Source of the DNA: Paracentrotus lividus
Lineage: Eukaryota > Echinodermata > Echinoidea > Camarodonta > Echinidae
Assembly (NCBI GenBank): GCA_940671915.1
Contig: CALNVZ010002100.1
Coordinates: forward strand, 18,293,906 to 18,357,905
Direction: 5' to 3'
Length of the DNA: 64,000 bases
Numbering within the stretch: the stretch's first letter is position 1; every line of letters starts with the position of its first letter. Below the pieces are notes generated by a model, which saw only the letters and a program-made list of their open reading frames with translations, did not search any database and was not told the origin of the DNA. Position numbers and translations under genes: made by a program. This document shows positions 1 through 12,500 of the stretch, piece by piece.

Positions 1-1278
1 GCTTGTTACGCTCACAGCGTGAACTAATGATTGAACTATTTGAAGCAGCGTGTTTACAACTTTTAATCTTTCACAGGAGCTTGTGTAGAACTAATTGATT
101 TAAGCAACGATTGGCCAAAAAAAACAAAAAAAAAAAAAAAAAAAAACGTGTTAAGATATTATGATATGTTAACATATAAGAAAAATCGATTTCCTTACGT
201 GTTCTAATGTAAATGAAAATTCATAATTGTATCGATTTAAAAATTGCGGGCCATCAGACCATTTCAGACTTATGAGAACATTGCTTAAAACAATTTGGAT
301 AGTGTTATTTTAGAAGATATGATCTTATTCCAGGGTTGATTGAATTCGTTTGGCTAAAATATTGATGATTATCGATACTCTATAAACATTCACACGTTGA
401 GATGCAGAGGTTAAACTGTTAATGGCTTTTATTACAAATCATTAAATAATAAATGATGTTTTTGATTTTCTGTTGTGTATCTTTTTGATATACATAATGA
501 GGTTATAGCTTATAATACTTTATATCAACATTATATTAATACATTAATGATTTTTCGTTATCTATTGTTTAATGCAACTGATAAAGACACGGCTAAGATG
601 TATAAGCATTGTCTGAGGAACATTTGTCCTTGGTATGTTTACGCTCATTAAAGGGACGCGCAATTTTCCTTATTAAAGAGGCCGCACGGTGAAATTTCTC
701 AAAAATCCTTCAATGATTATTACGAGTTCGATCAGCGAAATGAATTAATGTCGCCTGGTCGACACTTCCTAGAAATAAAGTCAGTGTCCCTCGATCGACG
801 AGGTGGTCGCATTATTCTAGGATTGTTGCAAAGACAGGTAAAAAGAATCGGAGCGGTGGTGGGACTATATGTTTCAATGAGAAATGAATTACATTTGTGC
901 GGATGATTGAATACAGTATGGGACTGCTCGATGAGCAAAAATCGATGGACACATTGTAAAGTTTGTATCAGGAAGCTAGACGGATGGGGGCTGGCTGTAT
1001 GCGATCGTTAATGTCCACACTCATTTATGAAGCAGTGAGCTGTAATGGCCGACCCTACCCATGTCCACAAGCCAAATAGCGTCACACGTGTTCGTCAAGT
1101 GCACCGGGGTTGCAGCCTTCATTAATGTACTTGGATCTTGTCCTTTTTCACATGATGTTCTCATTCAACGATGTGTTCTTTGGAATTTACGAATTAAACC
1201 TCCTCCCAGATAACGATTAAACCGCATGAATGAGCTTTTGATGCAGTGTCAATATATAAATTGGGTCTCCTACTTTTG
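1..1278. other. AT-rich non-coding stretch
   Basis: No recognisable gene, RNA or element was seen here. The sequence is AT-rich with a poly(A)-like run near 120-146. The only open frame is a short 68-codon one on the minus strand around 732-938 with no family resemblance. It is probably intergenic or intronic DNA flanking the foldback element. Confidence 0.5.
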
Positions 1279-1549
1279 GCGACCAATAAGCAGCGACCAA
1301 TAAGGGGTATTATATGTGTCTAACAATACGCCAATACAAAACGGAAAATTTTTTTTTTTCCAAATCTTGTTAAGGTTATTGCAGAGGTAAAGTAATACAT
1401 TATCTGAAACTTTCTGGATTATGATTATCTTAAAGTATTAAAACCAAAGTAAAATAGGGATATTGTGCTGAATTTAAGGGTTTAAAATAGTCGATCAAAA
1501 TAAATAAAATACCGACTACAATGTACATTACGGAATTTACCGAAGTGGT

Positions 1550-3720
1550 ATAAATACTCTTTAATGTTGGCGCTTTAAAACTATCGTTGACACTTTACTA
1601 ATAATGACACATATCATTTAAAGCTGAAGAATTGTTCTTTACTCTTCATATAAGTCACATGTCGGATCTTCATGTTGGGAATTTACTGTTTCACATTAAA
1701 GTCAGGCCTCACAACAGCAATAATAACGCTATTTTACCACCGCATTACGGGAAGTACCGAAGATGATCATAATCTTTTTAAAGTTGGCGGCTTTAAAACA
1801 TCGTTATGACACTTTAACTAAATATGAATACTGAAGTAAAGCTGAAGAAGTTTCTTTACTCTCATATAGGTCAACATGTCGGAACTTCATGTTGGGATCT
1901 TACTGTTCAATGAAAGTCAGCGCCTCAAACAGCAAAATGTCCCCTTCGCTGCACCGCAATTCGAATATATCAGAATATGATCAAAACACTTTTTAAATGT
2001 TGGCGCTTTTTAAAACTGTTGTATGACATTTAACTAAATAATGACATACATGAGGTAAAAGCTGAAGAGTTGTTCTTTTCTCTCACATAGGTCACAATGT
2101 TCGGAACTTCATGTGGGATCTTTTGTTTCAAATAAATTCAGGCCTCAAACAGCAATATAACGCTATTTAACGCACCGCATTACGGGAATATACCGAAGAT
2201 ATCTAATACTTTTTAAAAGTTGGCGCTTTAAAACTACCGTATGACACTTTAAACTAATAATGACATACATGAAGGTAAAAGCTGAAGAGTTGTTTTTACT
2301 CTCATTAGTCACATGTCGGAACTTCATGTTGGGATTTTTGTTTCACATAAGTCGCGCCTCAAACAGGGCAAATGACTCTTTTACGCTCCGCATTAGCGAG
2401 AATATATCAGAAAGGTCAAACACTTTTTAAATGTTGGCGCTTTAAAAACTATGTATGACACTTTACTAAATAATGACATACATGAGGTAAAAGCTGACAG
2501 AGTTGTTCTTTTAACCTCTCTAATAGGTCCATGTCGGAACTTCAATGTGGGATCTTATTGTTTAATTAAATTCAGGCCTCAAACAGCAATAATAACGCTA
2601 TTTACGCACCGACATTACGGTGAATATACCCGAAGATGATCATAATACTTTTTAAAAGTTGGCGCTCTTAAAAACTACCGTATGACACTTTTAACTAAAT
2701 AATGACATACATGAGGTAAAACGCTGAAGAGTTTCTCGTTCTTTATCTCATATAGTCACATGTGGAAATTCATGTTGGCGATCTTACTGCTTTCACATTA
2801 AGTCAGGCCTCAAACAGCAAAAATGACGCCTTCTTCGCACCGACATTACGAGAATGTTCAGAAATGGTCACAAACACTTTTTAAAAGTTGGCGGCGCTTT
2901 TAAAACTATTGTCATGACATTTAACTGAATAATGATCATATACATGTTAAAGCTGAAGAGTTGTTCTTTACTTCTCATTAAGTCACATTCGGAACTTCAT
3001 GTTTGGGATCTGTACTGTTCAAATGAAAGTCAGGCCTCAAACAGGCAAAATGACCCCTTCTTCGCACGCGCATTACGAGAATGTATCAGATATGGTCAAA
3101 GCACACTTTTAAAAGTTGGCGCCTTTAAAAACTATTGTTTGACACTTTTAACCTGAATAATGATATATCCATGGTTAAAGCTGAAGAGTGTTTTTCTCTC
3201 ATATAGGTCACATGTCGGATTCATGTTGGGGTCTTATTGTTTTCAATGAAGTGGCCCTCAAACAGCAATAATAACGCTATTACGCACCGCATTACGGCGA
3301 ATGTACCGATATGATCATAATACTTTTTAATGTTGGCGCTTTTAAAAAACTATTGTATGCGACTTTAACTAAATAATGACATACTGAGGTAAATAGCTGA
3401 CGAGTTGTTCTTTTAACTCTCATATAGTCACATGTCGGAACTTCATGTTGGGATCTTACTGTTAAATGAAAGTCAGGCTCTCAAACGCAAATAATGACCC
3501 TTCTTCGCACCGCATTACGAGAATGTATCAGAATATGGTAAAAACTTTTTAACAAGTTGGCTGCTTTTAAAACTATTGTATGACACACTTAACTGAATAA
3601 TGCAATACCATGTTAAGCTGAAGAGTGTTCTTTACTCTCATATAAATCACATGTCGGAACTTCATGTTTGGGTCTTATTGTTTAAAATGAAACTCAGGTC
3701 TCAATATTATTATATACTAC
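1550..3720 (-). repeat. Left arm: tandem array of ~227-bp unit
   Basis: About nine or ten units, recognised by the recurrent words TTGGCGCTTTAAAACTA, TCACATGTCGGAACTTCATG and CTCAAACAGCAA. They are the reverse complement of the right-arm units. Units here differ by many scattered one-base insertions and deletions, far more than most right-arm units, which suggests unpolished sequence as well as real divergence. Short open frames inside are products of the repeat and are not genes. Confidence 0.85.
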
Positions 3721-3947
3721 ATTTACGCATGACAGTAAGAAATTTGCTCTACACTTAGTTGATCTTACAATAGATTTTTACTCAGATAGTATTTAGTTCA
3801 CATATTGTATGACTTTTACACATGGCAGTAACTTACGATGAAGAATTCTCTCAGCATCAGGGATCTCAGTTGTTTCAAAAGTGTCGATGTTGAGGAAAAC
3901 TGCAATATCCTGCCCTCACATAACAGACAGCATACAATGCATTTGCA

Positions 3948-5190
3948 TCGCGTATTCTGGGTGGGGGGGGGTTTTACGGCCCGGCCCACCCCCCTCAGGG
4001 GCGGCGCAGGGGGCGCCGAAAGAGCAAGAAGGGAGAAAGGGAAGAAAAAGGAAATGAAGAAGAAAAAAGAGGGGGAAAAAGAAAAAGGGAAAAAAGAAGA
4101 AGGAAAAAAAAAAAAGAAGGAGGAGAGAGAAAGGAGGGGGGAGGCGCCTTAAAAAATAGGGGCGTTCAAATCGACAGTAAATTAAAGGGCGCAAATTGAC
4201 CTAAAATTAAGGGGCGCCAAATCGACCTTAAATTTAGGGGCGCAATGCATTTAACTCAGGGGGCGCCGATTGAGCTTAACGTAGGGGCGCAATTTACTGA
4301 AACTTAGGTGGGGGCGCCAAACGTGACCTGAGCTGAGGGGACGCCTACTTAATGATAAATCTTAGGGCGCCGATCGACTTTAACACTAAGTAAGGGCGGC
4401 CAAATGACCTTAAATTTAGGGGGCGCCATACGACCTTAAACTAAGGGCGCAAATTGACCTTAAATTAGGGGGCGCCGAATTGACTTAAAACTTAGGGGCG
4501 CCAAATTGACTGAAGTGAGGGGGGGGGGGGCTAGATTGATTTAACTGTAGGGCGCCCGATGCGACCTTAAACTAAGTAAAGGCGCCAAATTAACCTTAAT
4601 TTAGGCGTGCATCAAATCGACCTTAAACTAAGGGTGCCAAATTGAGCTTAACATAGGGCGCCTAAATTGACCTGCAACTAAGTGGGGATCCGACGATCGC
4701 CGTTAGATTTAGGAGGGGCGCCAAATCGACCTTAAATTTAGGGGGCGCCAAATCGAACTTAAATCTAGAGGGGCGCCAAAATGAACTTAACGTGGGGGCG
4801 CCAAATTGACCCGTATACTTAGGTGGGGACTCCAAATTGAGCTGCAACATAGATGGGGCACCGAATCGACCTTAGATTTAGGAGGGGGCGCCAAAATAAT
4901 CTTAAACGTAAGGGCGCCAAATTTAGCTCAAATGTAGGGGCGCTAAAATTTATCTGAAACTAAGGGGGCGCTGAATTGACTTGAGACTTAGGGGCGCCGA
5001 TTTGACCTGAAGTTAAGGGGGGCCAAATTGATCTTAAATTAAAGGACGCCAGATTGAGCTCAAATGTGGGGACGCCGAATTGCCCTGAGACTTAAGGGTG
5101 CCAAACTTATCTTAATCTTAGGGTTTCAACTGTATCATAAACTTAGAGAGAGGTGCCGAATTTACCAGAAACTAAGGGGCCCAAATTTTT
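3948..5190 (+). repeat. GGGGCGCC-type short tandem array with GCGTATTCTGGG end
   Basis: The block begins with GCGTATTCTGGG followed by long G runs and a purine-rich (GA/AAG) tract at about 4020-4150. It continues as dozens of degenerate ~28 bp units of the form GGGGCGCCAAATTGACCTTA plus AAACTTA. Shorter relatives occur at 24772-25031 and 28812-29008 in the opposite orientation, so this is an expanded copy of a dispersed family. The open frames at 3838-4152 (plus) and 3916-4194 (minus) are low-complexity Lys/Glu or Phe/Leu readings of it. Confidence 0.8.
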
Positions 5191-5744
5191 TTTTTTAATG
5201 CCATGCCTCCTGGTTTGTATATACATAGCAAAATTTTTTTTTTTTTTTTTTTGCATTTCATTGATCTTCAACTTATTATCTGCACCAAATTGAGCTTACA
5301 CGTACGGACGCCAAAATGATCTGAAACTAAGGGGCGCCGAATTTACCCGAAACTAAGGGGGCAACAAATTGGTCTTTAAAATATGGTCTCTATCTAGATA
5401 GAGCAAAATTTCAAAATTCATGCATCCGGGTTTGAATATTCATAGCAAAATTTTCGCTCGCGCTTTGCGCTCGCATATTTTTTTTCTTCAATTAATTATT
5501 ACATTGTGTTTCTGAGGAACGCATGAAATGTTTCGTTTTCTAATCATTCGAATCCATCAAAATTTCCGCTCGTACTTCGCGCTCGCCTGTGTTTTTCCTC
5601 TTACCAGAATTTACATTATGGGATTCTAACCAACATAACATTTCAATTTATTTCAATTTCACGTTACATTTATTTTTGCATTTCAAATTGACCTAAATCT
5701 TAGGGGGCGCCGAATTGACTTGAAGTTAAGACGGTGCCAAATTG
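5191..5744. other. Spacer inside the foldback element
   Basis: Contains a T-run near 5235-5250, a few more GGCGCC-type units, and two copies of a palindrome-like word built on CGCTCGCGCTTTGCGCTCGC (about 5454 and 5569). A similar word recurs at about 11385 elsewhere in the window. No gene is seen. Confidence 0.5.
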
Positions 5745-8290
5745 ATCATAAACCTCATGTATGTCATTATTTAGTTAAAGTGTCATATGATAGTTTTTAA
5801 AGCTCAAACATTTAAAAAAGTATTATGATCATATTCGGGTACATTCGCCGTTATGCGGTGCGTAAATAGCGTTATTATTGCTTTTTGAGGCCTGATTTTC
5901 ATTTGAAACAATAAGGCCCCAACATGAAGTTCCGACATGTGACCTATATGAGAGTAAAGAACAACTCTTCAGCTTTAACATGGTATATGTCATTATTCAG
6001 TTAAAGTGTCATACAATAGTTTTAAAAGCGCCAACTTTTAAAAAGTGTTTTGACCATATTCTGATACATTCTCGTAATGCGGTGCGAAGAAGGGGGTCAT
6101 TATTGCTGTTTGAGGCCTGATTTTCATTTGAAACAGTAAGACCCCAACATGAAGTTCCGACATGTGACCTATATGAGAGAAAAGAACAACTCTTCAGCTT
6201 TTACCTCATGTATGTCATTATTTAGTTAAAGTGTCATACGATAGTTTTTAAAGCGCCAACATTTAAAAAAGTATTATGATCATATTCGGGTACATTTGTC
6301 GTAATGCGGTGCGAAGAAGGGGGTCATTTTTGCTATTTGAGGCTTGACTTTCATTTGAAACAGTAAGATCCCAACATGAAGTTCCGACATGTGACCTATA
6401 TGAGAATAAAGAACAACTCTTCAGCTTTTACCTCATGTATGTCATTATTTAGTTAAAGTGTCATACGAAAGTTTTTAAAGCGCCAACATTTAAAAAAAGT
6501 ATTATGATCATATTCGGGTACATTCGCCGTAATGCGGTGCGTAAATAGCGTTATTATTGCTGTTTGAGGCCTGATTTTCATTTGAAACAATAAGACCCCA
6601 ACATGAAGTTCCGACATGTGACCTATATGAGAGAAAAGAACAACTCTTCAGCTTTAACATGGTATATGTCATTATTTAGTTAAAGTGTCATACGATAGTT
6701 TTTAAAGCGCCAACATTTAAAAAAGTATTATGATCATATTCGGGTACATTCTCGTAATGCGGTGCGAAGAAGGGGGTCATTTTTGCTGTTTGAGGCTTGA
6801 CTTTCATTTGAAACAGTAAGATCCCAACATGAAGTTCCGACATGTGACCTATATGAGAATAAAGAACAACTCTTCAGCTTTTACCTCATGTATGTCATTA
6901 TTTAGTTAAAGTGTCATACGATAGTTTTTAAAGCGCCAACTTTTAAAAAGTGTTTTGACCATATTCTGATACATTCTCGTAATGCGGTGCGTAAATAGCG
7001 TTATTATTGCTGTTTGAGGCTTGACTTTCATTTGAAACAGTAAGATACCAACATGAAGTTCCGACATGTGACCTATATGAGAGAAAAGAACAACTCTTCA
7101 GCTTTTACCTCATGTATGTCATTATTTAGTTTAAAGTGTCATACGAAAGTTTTTAAAGCGCACATTTAAAAAAGTAGTTTTGAACATATTCGGGGTAAAT
7201 CTTTCCCGGGTAATGCGGGTGCGTAAATAGCGTTATTATGTGCTGTTTGAGGCTTGACTTTCCATTTGAACAGTAAGACCCAACATGAAGTTCCGAAATG
7301 TGCCCTATATGAGAGAAAGAACAACTCTTCAGCTTTACACATGTATATGTCTTATTTAGTTAAGTGTCATACGATAAGTTTTTAAAGCGCCAACATTTAA
7401 AAAAGTATTATGATCATATTCGGGTACATCGTCGTAATGCGGTGCGCGTAAGGTATTATTTGCTGTTTGAGGGCTTGACTTCTTTGAAACAGTAAGACCC
7501 AACATGAAGTTCCGACATGTGACCTATATGAGAGAAAAGCAAAACTCTTCAGCTTTACCTCATGTATGTCATTATTTAGTTAAAGTGTGCATACGATAGT
7601 TTTTAAAGCGCCAACTATTTAAAAGTGTTTTGACCTTTCTGATACATTCTCGTAATGCGGGCGTAAAAGGTATTTTGCTTGTTTGAGGCTTGATTTTCAT
7701 TTGAAACATAAGTCCAAATAAGTTCCGACATGTGACCTATATGAGAGACAGAAGAACAACCTTCAGCTTTCTCTAATGTAAATATATTATTTAGTTTAAA
7801 GTGTCATACGATAGTTTTTAAAGCGCCAACATTTAAAAAAAGTATTATGATCATATTCGGGTACATTCGCCGTAATGCAGTGCGTAAATAGCGTTATTAT
7901 TGCTGTTTGAGGCCTGATTTTCATTTGAAACAGTAAGACCCCAACATGAAGTTCCGACATGTGACCTATATGAGAGAAAAGAACAACTCTTCAGCTTTTA
8001 CCTCATGTATGTCATTATTTAGTTAAAGTGTCATACGATAGTTTTTAAAGCGCCAACATTTAAAAAGTGTTTTGACCTTTTCTGATATATTCTCGTAATG
8101 CGGAGCGTAAAAGGGGTAATTTTGCTTGTTTGAGGCCTGAATTTCATTTGAAACAATAAGGCTCGCACATAAAGTTCCGACATGTGACCTATATGAGAGC
8201 AAAGAACAACCCTTCAGCTTCTGCCTAATGTATATTATTATTTAATTAAAATGTCATACCATAGTTTTCATAGCGCCTACATCGTTAGGT
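5745..8290 (+). repeat. Right arm: tandem array of ~227-bp unit
   Basis: About eleven units with a spacing of 227 bp, measured between the CTCATGTATGTCATT words at 6205 and 6432. Units between about 5745 and 7140 and near 7800-8150 are nearly identical. Those at about 7140-7800 carry many small indels. Two unit subtypes alternate: one with TATTATGATCATATTCGGG, the other with TGTTTTGACCATATTCTGA. The array is the inverted partner of 1550-3720. Confidence 0.85.
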
Positions 8291-8598
8291 ATTATGGCAA
8301 ATTTCGGCAATATACCGGCTAAAAAACTACTTGATTAGACTTTATTCAACAAAAAAAAAAAAAAAAAAAATGCATTCAGTTTTTGAAATACATGTTAAAA
8401 ATGAAGGTAAACTCAATCGCTAGCGATCTGAATTTTGTCCTTCATTCAAGCGCCAAAATATGCATTTTCCATAGTATGTTACACTTTAATTTTCGTTTGG
8501 CATTTTCAAAGACACCGTAGTACCGTTTTCTATTGTTCTCCGCCGTAGCAGACGCCGGAAGTCTTATTGGTCGCTGGACCGGAAGTCTTATTGGTCGC

Positions 8599-9171
8599 TA
8601 GATTCAAGGTGCGCAATATTAAATGTGACAATTTTGTTTGTCCTGTTTCGTCATCACTAAGACAGCGGTGAAGCTGAGTCAACGCTGTGAATGACGATCG
8701 TTGTTAATTCGTGTATGGGCTTTTGAGAAAAACTTGGCACATTACATATTCGTCGCTCAATAACAACATGCTGATCGAGGAACCTGTTCTATGATTTGAC
8801 AAGGGAAAATTAGATAGATCTGGTATGACCATGGCGTAATAAGTGAAGGTGATCAAAATCAAGGAGATCGACAAAGCCTCGTCAGTGGGACGACTCATCA
8901 CACACGTTGATAGCCAGGTTTCAACAACGTCGCTTGATTTTCGACACATTAGAGTATTGTAAAACTATAAAACAAAGACTATGATGAACTGTTTTTCCCT
9001 CTGACGAAAAATTAACAAGATAACGAATGCAATTGTTAACTTTGCCTTCAGCTTCTGAACCAACTGGTATCATATGAGAAAGCAGACAGTGCTCTCATTT
9101 TGAACCACATTTCGTTGACATTGTTATTCCATGATCTTCTTGTTGTTGTTATCTGAATAGGAATTGTCAAC
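8599..9171. other. Upstream region of the plus-strand gene
   Basis: No known gene is recognised. A minus-strand 81-codon frame (8704-8949) lacks family features. The stretch immediately precedes the likely start codon at 9172, so it should hold the promoter and 5' UTR of that gene, but no TATA box or other core element stands out. Confidence 0.4.
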
Positions 9172-9288
9172 ATGTCGGCGGACGTTCATGCAAATAGACT
9201 ATCCAGACTGAAAAGTCTTAGCAAGGTATTAATCATGAAAGTATTAAGAACAGGTATTAAGAAAAATAAGGAAAGAAAGAGGGGGAAA

Positions 9289-9344
<56 letters not shown>

Positions 9345-9479
9345 GTGAGTTAGAGACAGGGATATATATATAAATTTATATAGAGAGAGAAAAAGATGGG
9401 GATCAGGAGATAGGGAAGGGAAAGATGCAACATTGAACAGACTCTTGAGGGAGATATAATGAGGAGACATATAATCAAT

Positions 9480-9525
<46 letters not shown>

Positions 9526-12500
9526 AAGAGAGAGATAGGAGATAGACAGACACACAGACAGACAGACAGACAGACAGAGACAATATGTTCCATGTAAAAA
9601 TGGTAATATTTCACTTTAACATTGAAAAAATACTTTGGGGTAATGACGGCGATATGTCATGATTTTGTTGTATTTTGTTCTCATGATGTTTGGGTTTCAA
9701 ACTTCGTGTGGGTCTTGATAACGCTGCTGCTAGGCACCGCTATCTACTGAGGGCATGTTACGCTTCATGTTAGTTCTGGGAATCAGATTCATTTTGACAT
9801 TTTTACTTCTCTAATTCCTCGCAGGGTTTGTAATTTGATTTCCGAATCATGACTGGAAGAACATTGGATTGTATAACTGTCATCGATCCTTAGGGCAGAA
9901 GACATGGCAAAATGGGATGTTGAAAGCGCAGGCATGGTGAACAAGACAAATTTAAAATGTCAAAAGGAAATAATTTTTGTATTAATTGTATCCTTTTATC
10001 TTCAGCAATGTTAACATGACTGTCGTTCTGGTTTTATTTTTCAGCTTGCCGGACCAGCGACGAGGAATTACGATGGCGGTCATAAAATGTCTTCGCACAA
10101 ACGAAAGGTGAGATTTTTTTTTTTTTTTTTTTTTTGGGGGGGGGGCAAAATTATGATATTATCATGGTTTCAGTACTGTGTGTTGGATTTATGGCCATTG
10201 TTGGGAAATCTATCGGGATAAATATCTCAAATTGAAATATTCGATTAGATAAGATTGTATTCTTTAAATCTCAAAACTCCATACGTGGATGAATTTGAGA
10301 ACGAAATCTCGTGCACCTTTATGTGTGTCGAGAGATAAAAACGAGCTCTGGATTGGCAGATTTATTTTTGCTTAACAACTCTGAATGATCTTCATCCAAG
10401 CATTACCAATCTGACCCACTTTACACTTTATACCCCTATCCCATCCCCACCAGGGTGGGGTGTTGGGGGTGGGGGCGGAAAAAAAACGTACGTGTCTTCA
10501 TCACGTATGTGTGTCAAAGGTTACAATCAGGTTGTGAGGAGGTCTTCTGAATTGCGATCAAGTGTGCAGGTTTCTAGGGGGGAGTTTCAAGTTCGTGGTC
10601 AATGACGAGGCTATAATATATGCTACCTCCCAGATAGTCCTTGGGGAGTCCTACCCCATACGATGCTCTATCAGGACACTCGTTATAGGCTCAGTCTAAC
10701 AGAAGTAGTACATCCTTAAAACATCATATGGTTACAGTCCGGGAATAACTGATAACTATTTATAAATTACGTCTAAATTATGGGGCCCCTTCCTGTTTAA
10801 ACTGTCTGGCACCATTGAATTCATACGGAAAAAAGTTTTCTCCAAGATATTATGAAAACAACATGAGTCTTGGGCTGCGGAACTTATTGTATGGGGGGGG
10901 GTGAGCCGAAAGTGATGTGATGGTCGTTTTTGCATTATTGTACAAATTTATTGAAAAAATGGGGGGGGGGGCGGCGCTCAACCATGTACACGTATGCTCG
11001 TTCGCGATTCTTATAGATACCATTATTTAGAGGGGAAGCCGTGTAAAAATTACCTCCTATTACAGGATATTGGAAGGAAAGCTGTATAAAAATTACTCAC
11101 CTATACAGGTTTTTAGGGGAATTACCCCCTTTTCACAGGCTTCGGGACCCTATTTCAGGATTTGTCCTAAAAAAAATGAAAACTACCACTAATTAAAAAT
11201 AGGTCGGGGAGAAATGCTAAAAGACCTATATGTCAAAGTTTTCTCACTTTTTCCCCCTATACCCGAGCCCCTAAAATATACCCCTTGCAAGTGCGGCGAT
11301 TTCATGTCACGTCGGGGGGGGGGGGACGGAAACACCCGAAAAAACTCACACATTATGCAGAAACTAATGAAAATGTTTGCGAGCGCGAAGCGCGAGCCCA
11401 AAATTTTGCCTTATAACATTTAGCATTGTATTTGACGTACATTTTACCTCTTTATTAGCTTCACAAGCTAATCACTGCATAAAAATATATTAAGCTTTAA
11501 ATATCGAGGGGGGGGGGCGATCCCCCCAGAAAAAAATCGAGGGGGGGGGACACGTCCAATGACCCCTTGTATAATGCATATATTCCGACAGACGGACTAT
11601 TGGTTTGGTGGCTAATATGAACTCTTAAATAGATGTATTACACTACATGGTCTGCCGTAATGTTTGAAAGGGAATGTTAACAATATTTGACTGATTAGTG
11701 ATGCAGCAAAATGGGGTCAATAAGTACGTTGGCATAAAAATGCAAACTGATTGCCTACTTTCCATGCTTTCTTTAAAAAAAAATAAGAACATTCCAGTCC
11801 AGTTTCGAATTTGAAATATAAAAGAATTTTTTTTTTATGCCTCCGCTACCGAAGGTGGACGGTGCCAGAGGCATCATGTTTTCGGGTTGTCCTTACGTCC
11901 GTCCATACATCCGTCCGTACGTCTGTCTGTACGTCTGTCCGTACGTCTCCTTTGCTCGTTATCGCGATATCTAAAGGACCACTTGAGATATCAACTTCAA
12001 ACTTAGGGATAGGATGTATCACCATAGAAAGATGATCTGATTGGATTTTGGAGTATGTAGGTCAAAGGTCATGGGTCACAGAGGTCAAATTGTGAAATTC
12101 CATGTATTGAGTTCTTTATCGCGATAGAGCAAGTCAAGATATGAGCGTCAAACTGAGAGGTAGTATGTGCTGCCATAGGAAGACGATCTGATTAGATTTT
12201 GGAGTATGTAGGTCAAAGATCAAGGTCACAGATGTCAAATTGTGAAATTCCATGTATTTTAAATTAGTGTCCCTTTTCATTGTGAACCCCCTCTTCCAAC
12301 TTCGGTCCCCCGCCCCTGCATGAGTACGCCTACGATGCTTTAATGCTTTAATGGGTTGACCGCTTGGTTTTTGTTTGTTTGTTGTTGTTGTTTTTTTAAC
12401 TATGGATCATGGCTTAGAACCACAGTTATGTTTCATCATCCTCCAATATTAGGCCTATATCGACTGATATTTTTATTCATTACGGAATAACAATCAATTC

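Larger units (their letters stand above)
1279..8598. mobile_element. Large foldback element with inverted 227-bp arrays
   Basis: Both ends carry two copies of a 12-mer, GCGACCAATAAG at 1279-1290 and 1293-1304 on the left and its reverse complement at 8563-8574 and 8587-8598 on the right. Inward of these lie two arrays of the same ~227 bp unit in opposite orientation (about 1550-3720 and 5745-8290). A central block (3948-5740) is made of short GGGGCGCC-type repeats. No transposase reading frame is visible. The layout is that of a non-autonomous foldback (FB-like) element; the superfamily cannot be named from the sequence. Confidence 0.7.

Noticed and set aside
3838..4194. Overlapping Lys/Glu-rich and Phe/Leu-rich frames
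   Set aside because: Both are low-complexity translations of a purine tract at the start of the GGCGCC array.
4155..5190. Regularly spaced short repeats resembling a CRISPR array
   Set aside because: Units are contiguous and degenerate with no unique spacers, in an intron-rich animal-type genome, and short relatives are dispersed.
9186..9614. 142-codon minus-strand open frame
   Set aside because: It is a Ser/Leu reading of GA and GACA microsatellites in an intron.
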